Assembly: GCA_965223725.1 (NCBI GenBank)
Contig: CBDCXE010000005.1
Location: forward strand, 682,001 to 746,000
Length of the DNA: 64,000 nucleotides
From: CBDCXE01 sp965223725 [NCBI: Nitrospinota bacterium]
Lineage (GTDB): Bacteria; Nitrospinota_A; UBA7883
Reading direction: 5' to 3'
The translations under genes and the position numbers were made by a program. The notes under the pieces are model-generated. The model worked only from the letters and a program-made list of their open reading frames with translations. It did not search any database and was not told the origin of the DNA. Below, piece after piece: positions 63,474-64,000 of the stretch (its first letter is position 1; every line of letters starts with the position of its first letter).

Positions 63474-64000
63474 TTATTTTGTCGCTGACGCGGCCGGCTC
63501 CATCCCGGTCTTGATGGAACAGAGCGCCGAGCACATGGTGCAGACCGAGTCGTCCTCCGGGTTGGTCTCCGCCCGGCGGCGTCTGGCCTCGTCGCTGTCC
63601 ATGGCCAGCTCGCACTGCTGCGGCCAGTCGAGGTTTTTCCGCGCTTTGGCCATGTCGTTATCCCAATCCATGGCGCCCGGTATACCCCGGGCTATATCGG
63701 CGGCGTGGGCGGCGATCCGGGTGGCTATTACGCCCTTTTGCACATCATCCATATCGGGCAACCGCAGATGCTCCGCCGGTGTGACGTAGCAAAGGAAATC
63801 GGCCCCGGCCGACCCGGCGATGGCGCCCCCGATGGCGGCGGTGATATGGTCGTATCCGGGCGCCACATCGGTGACCAGCGGGCCGAGGACATAGAACGGC
63901 GCGTTGTTGCACAGACGTTTTTGCAGCTTCATGTTGGCGGCGATCTGGTCCATCGGCATATGCCCCGGCCCTTCGATCATCACCTGCACATCGGCGTCCC
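63474..64000 (-). CDS. thiC: ThiC, phosphomethylpyrimidine synthase, C-terminal part
   Basis: Open to the window edge, so the 5' part is missing. [78 protein letters not shown] and the C-terminal cluster CTMCSALC are those of radical-SAM ThiC, which turns AIR into the thiamine pyrimidine. The cluster spacing is CX2CX3C, shorter by one than the CX2CX4C of the best-studied ThiC; other short ThiC forms may share it. A TPP riboswitch, if any, would be upstream and outside the window. Confidence 0.93.
   Translation of the reverse strand, partial: DADVQVMIEGPGHMPMDQIAANMKLQKRLCNNAPFYVLGPLVTDVAPGYDHITAAIGGAIAGSAGADFLCYVTPAEHLRLPDMDDVQKGVIATRIAAHAADIARGIPGAMDWDNDMAKARKNLDWPQQCELAMDSDEARRRRAETNPEDDSVCTMCSALCSIKTGMEPAASATK

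Overview
The window comes from a Gram-negative (diderm) bacterium. It encodes LpxB, a type IV (MSHA-like) pilus secretin, periplasmic c-type cytochromes and Tat-exported NapA. Genes are densely packed with many 4-bp start/stop overlaps. The metabolism suggested is nitrate and nitrite respiration (Nap plus a NirK-like copper protein), with selenium use (SelA), arsenic methylation (ArsM), chemotaxis (CheV), glycogen synthesis (GlgA) and many two-component proteins. I cannot fix the phylum from sequence alone. The epsilonproteobacterial-like NapL and a planctomycete-type haem-binding domain both suggest a deep-branching lineage or gene exchange, not a classical enterobacterial type.

Layout. 1-13.5 kb is a nitrogen-oxide respiration block. 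It holds the C-terminal end of a NirK-like copper nitrite reductase, two dihaem cytochromes, a large secreted Fn3-like repeat protein with its own well-formed promoter and twin operators, and then on the minus strand napL-D-A-G-H-B-F. A sensor kinase with a periplasmic c-haem motif and a LuxR-type regulator lie directly upstream of the nap operon, so they are its probable regulators. 13.6-15.7 kb carries arsM, an ankyrin protein and two small genes. 15.70-16.93 kb is an intact IS3-family insertion sequence that cuts into a small secreted-protein gene on one side and an arginase/agmatinase-family gene on the other. 17.9-21.1 kb has tRNA-Gly(CCC), lpxB, a polyprenol-phosphate glycosyltransferase, a sugar-binding cupin and a sugar-phosphate transferase (envelope glycans). 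21.1-23.3 kb is a receiver protein divergent from an NtrC-type regulator.

23.3-28.7 kb is an MSHA-like pilus assembly cluster (PilM-PilN fusion, PilO, PilP, secretin, unknown). 29-34.5 kb holds a TPR protein, a Ni/Co transporter, cheV, a GHMP sugar kinase, rluB, scpB and scpA. Between 28.08 and 34.49 kb six otherwise conserved genes are broken by about 13 single-base frame changes, mostly in homopolymers, which looks like a stretch of poor consensus rather than biology. 34.6-43.2 kb has an ankyrin lipoprotein, selA, mfd and a very acidic repeat protein. 43.3-54.9 kb is housekeeping and envelope: ispE, a KefB-type antiporter with its KefF/G-type flavoprotein, a D-aminoacylase, slt, miaA, a TrmN6-like methylase, an unknown secreted protein and rqcH. 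55-64 kb holds a single-domain receiver, a membrane glycosyltransferase pair, galT, glgA, a GAF sensor kinase overlapping glgA, a receiver, rsmE and the 3' part of thiC, which runs off the window.
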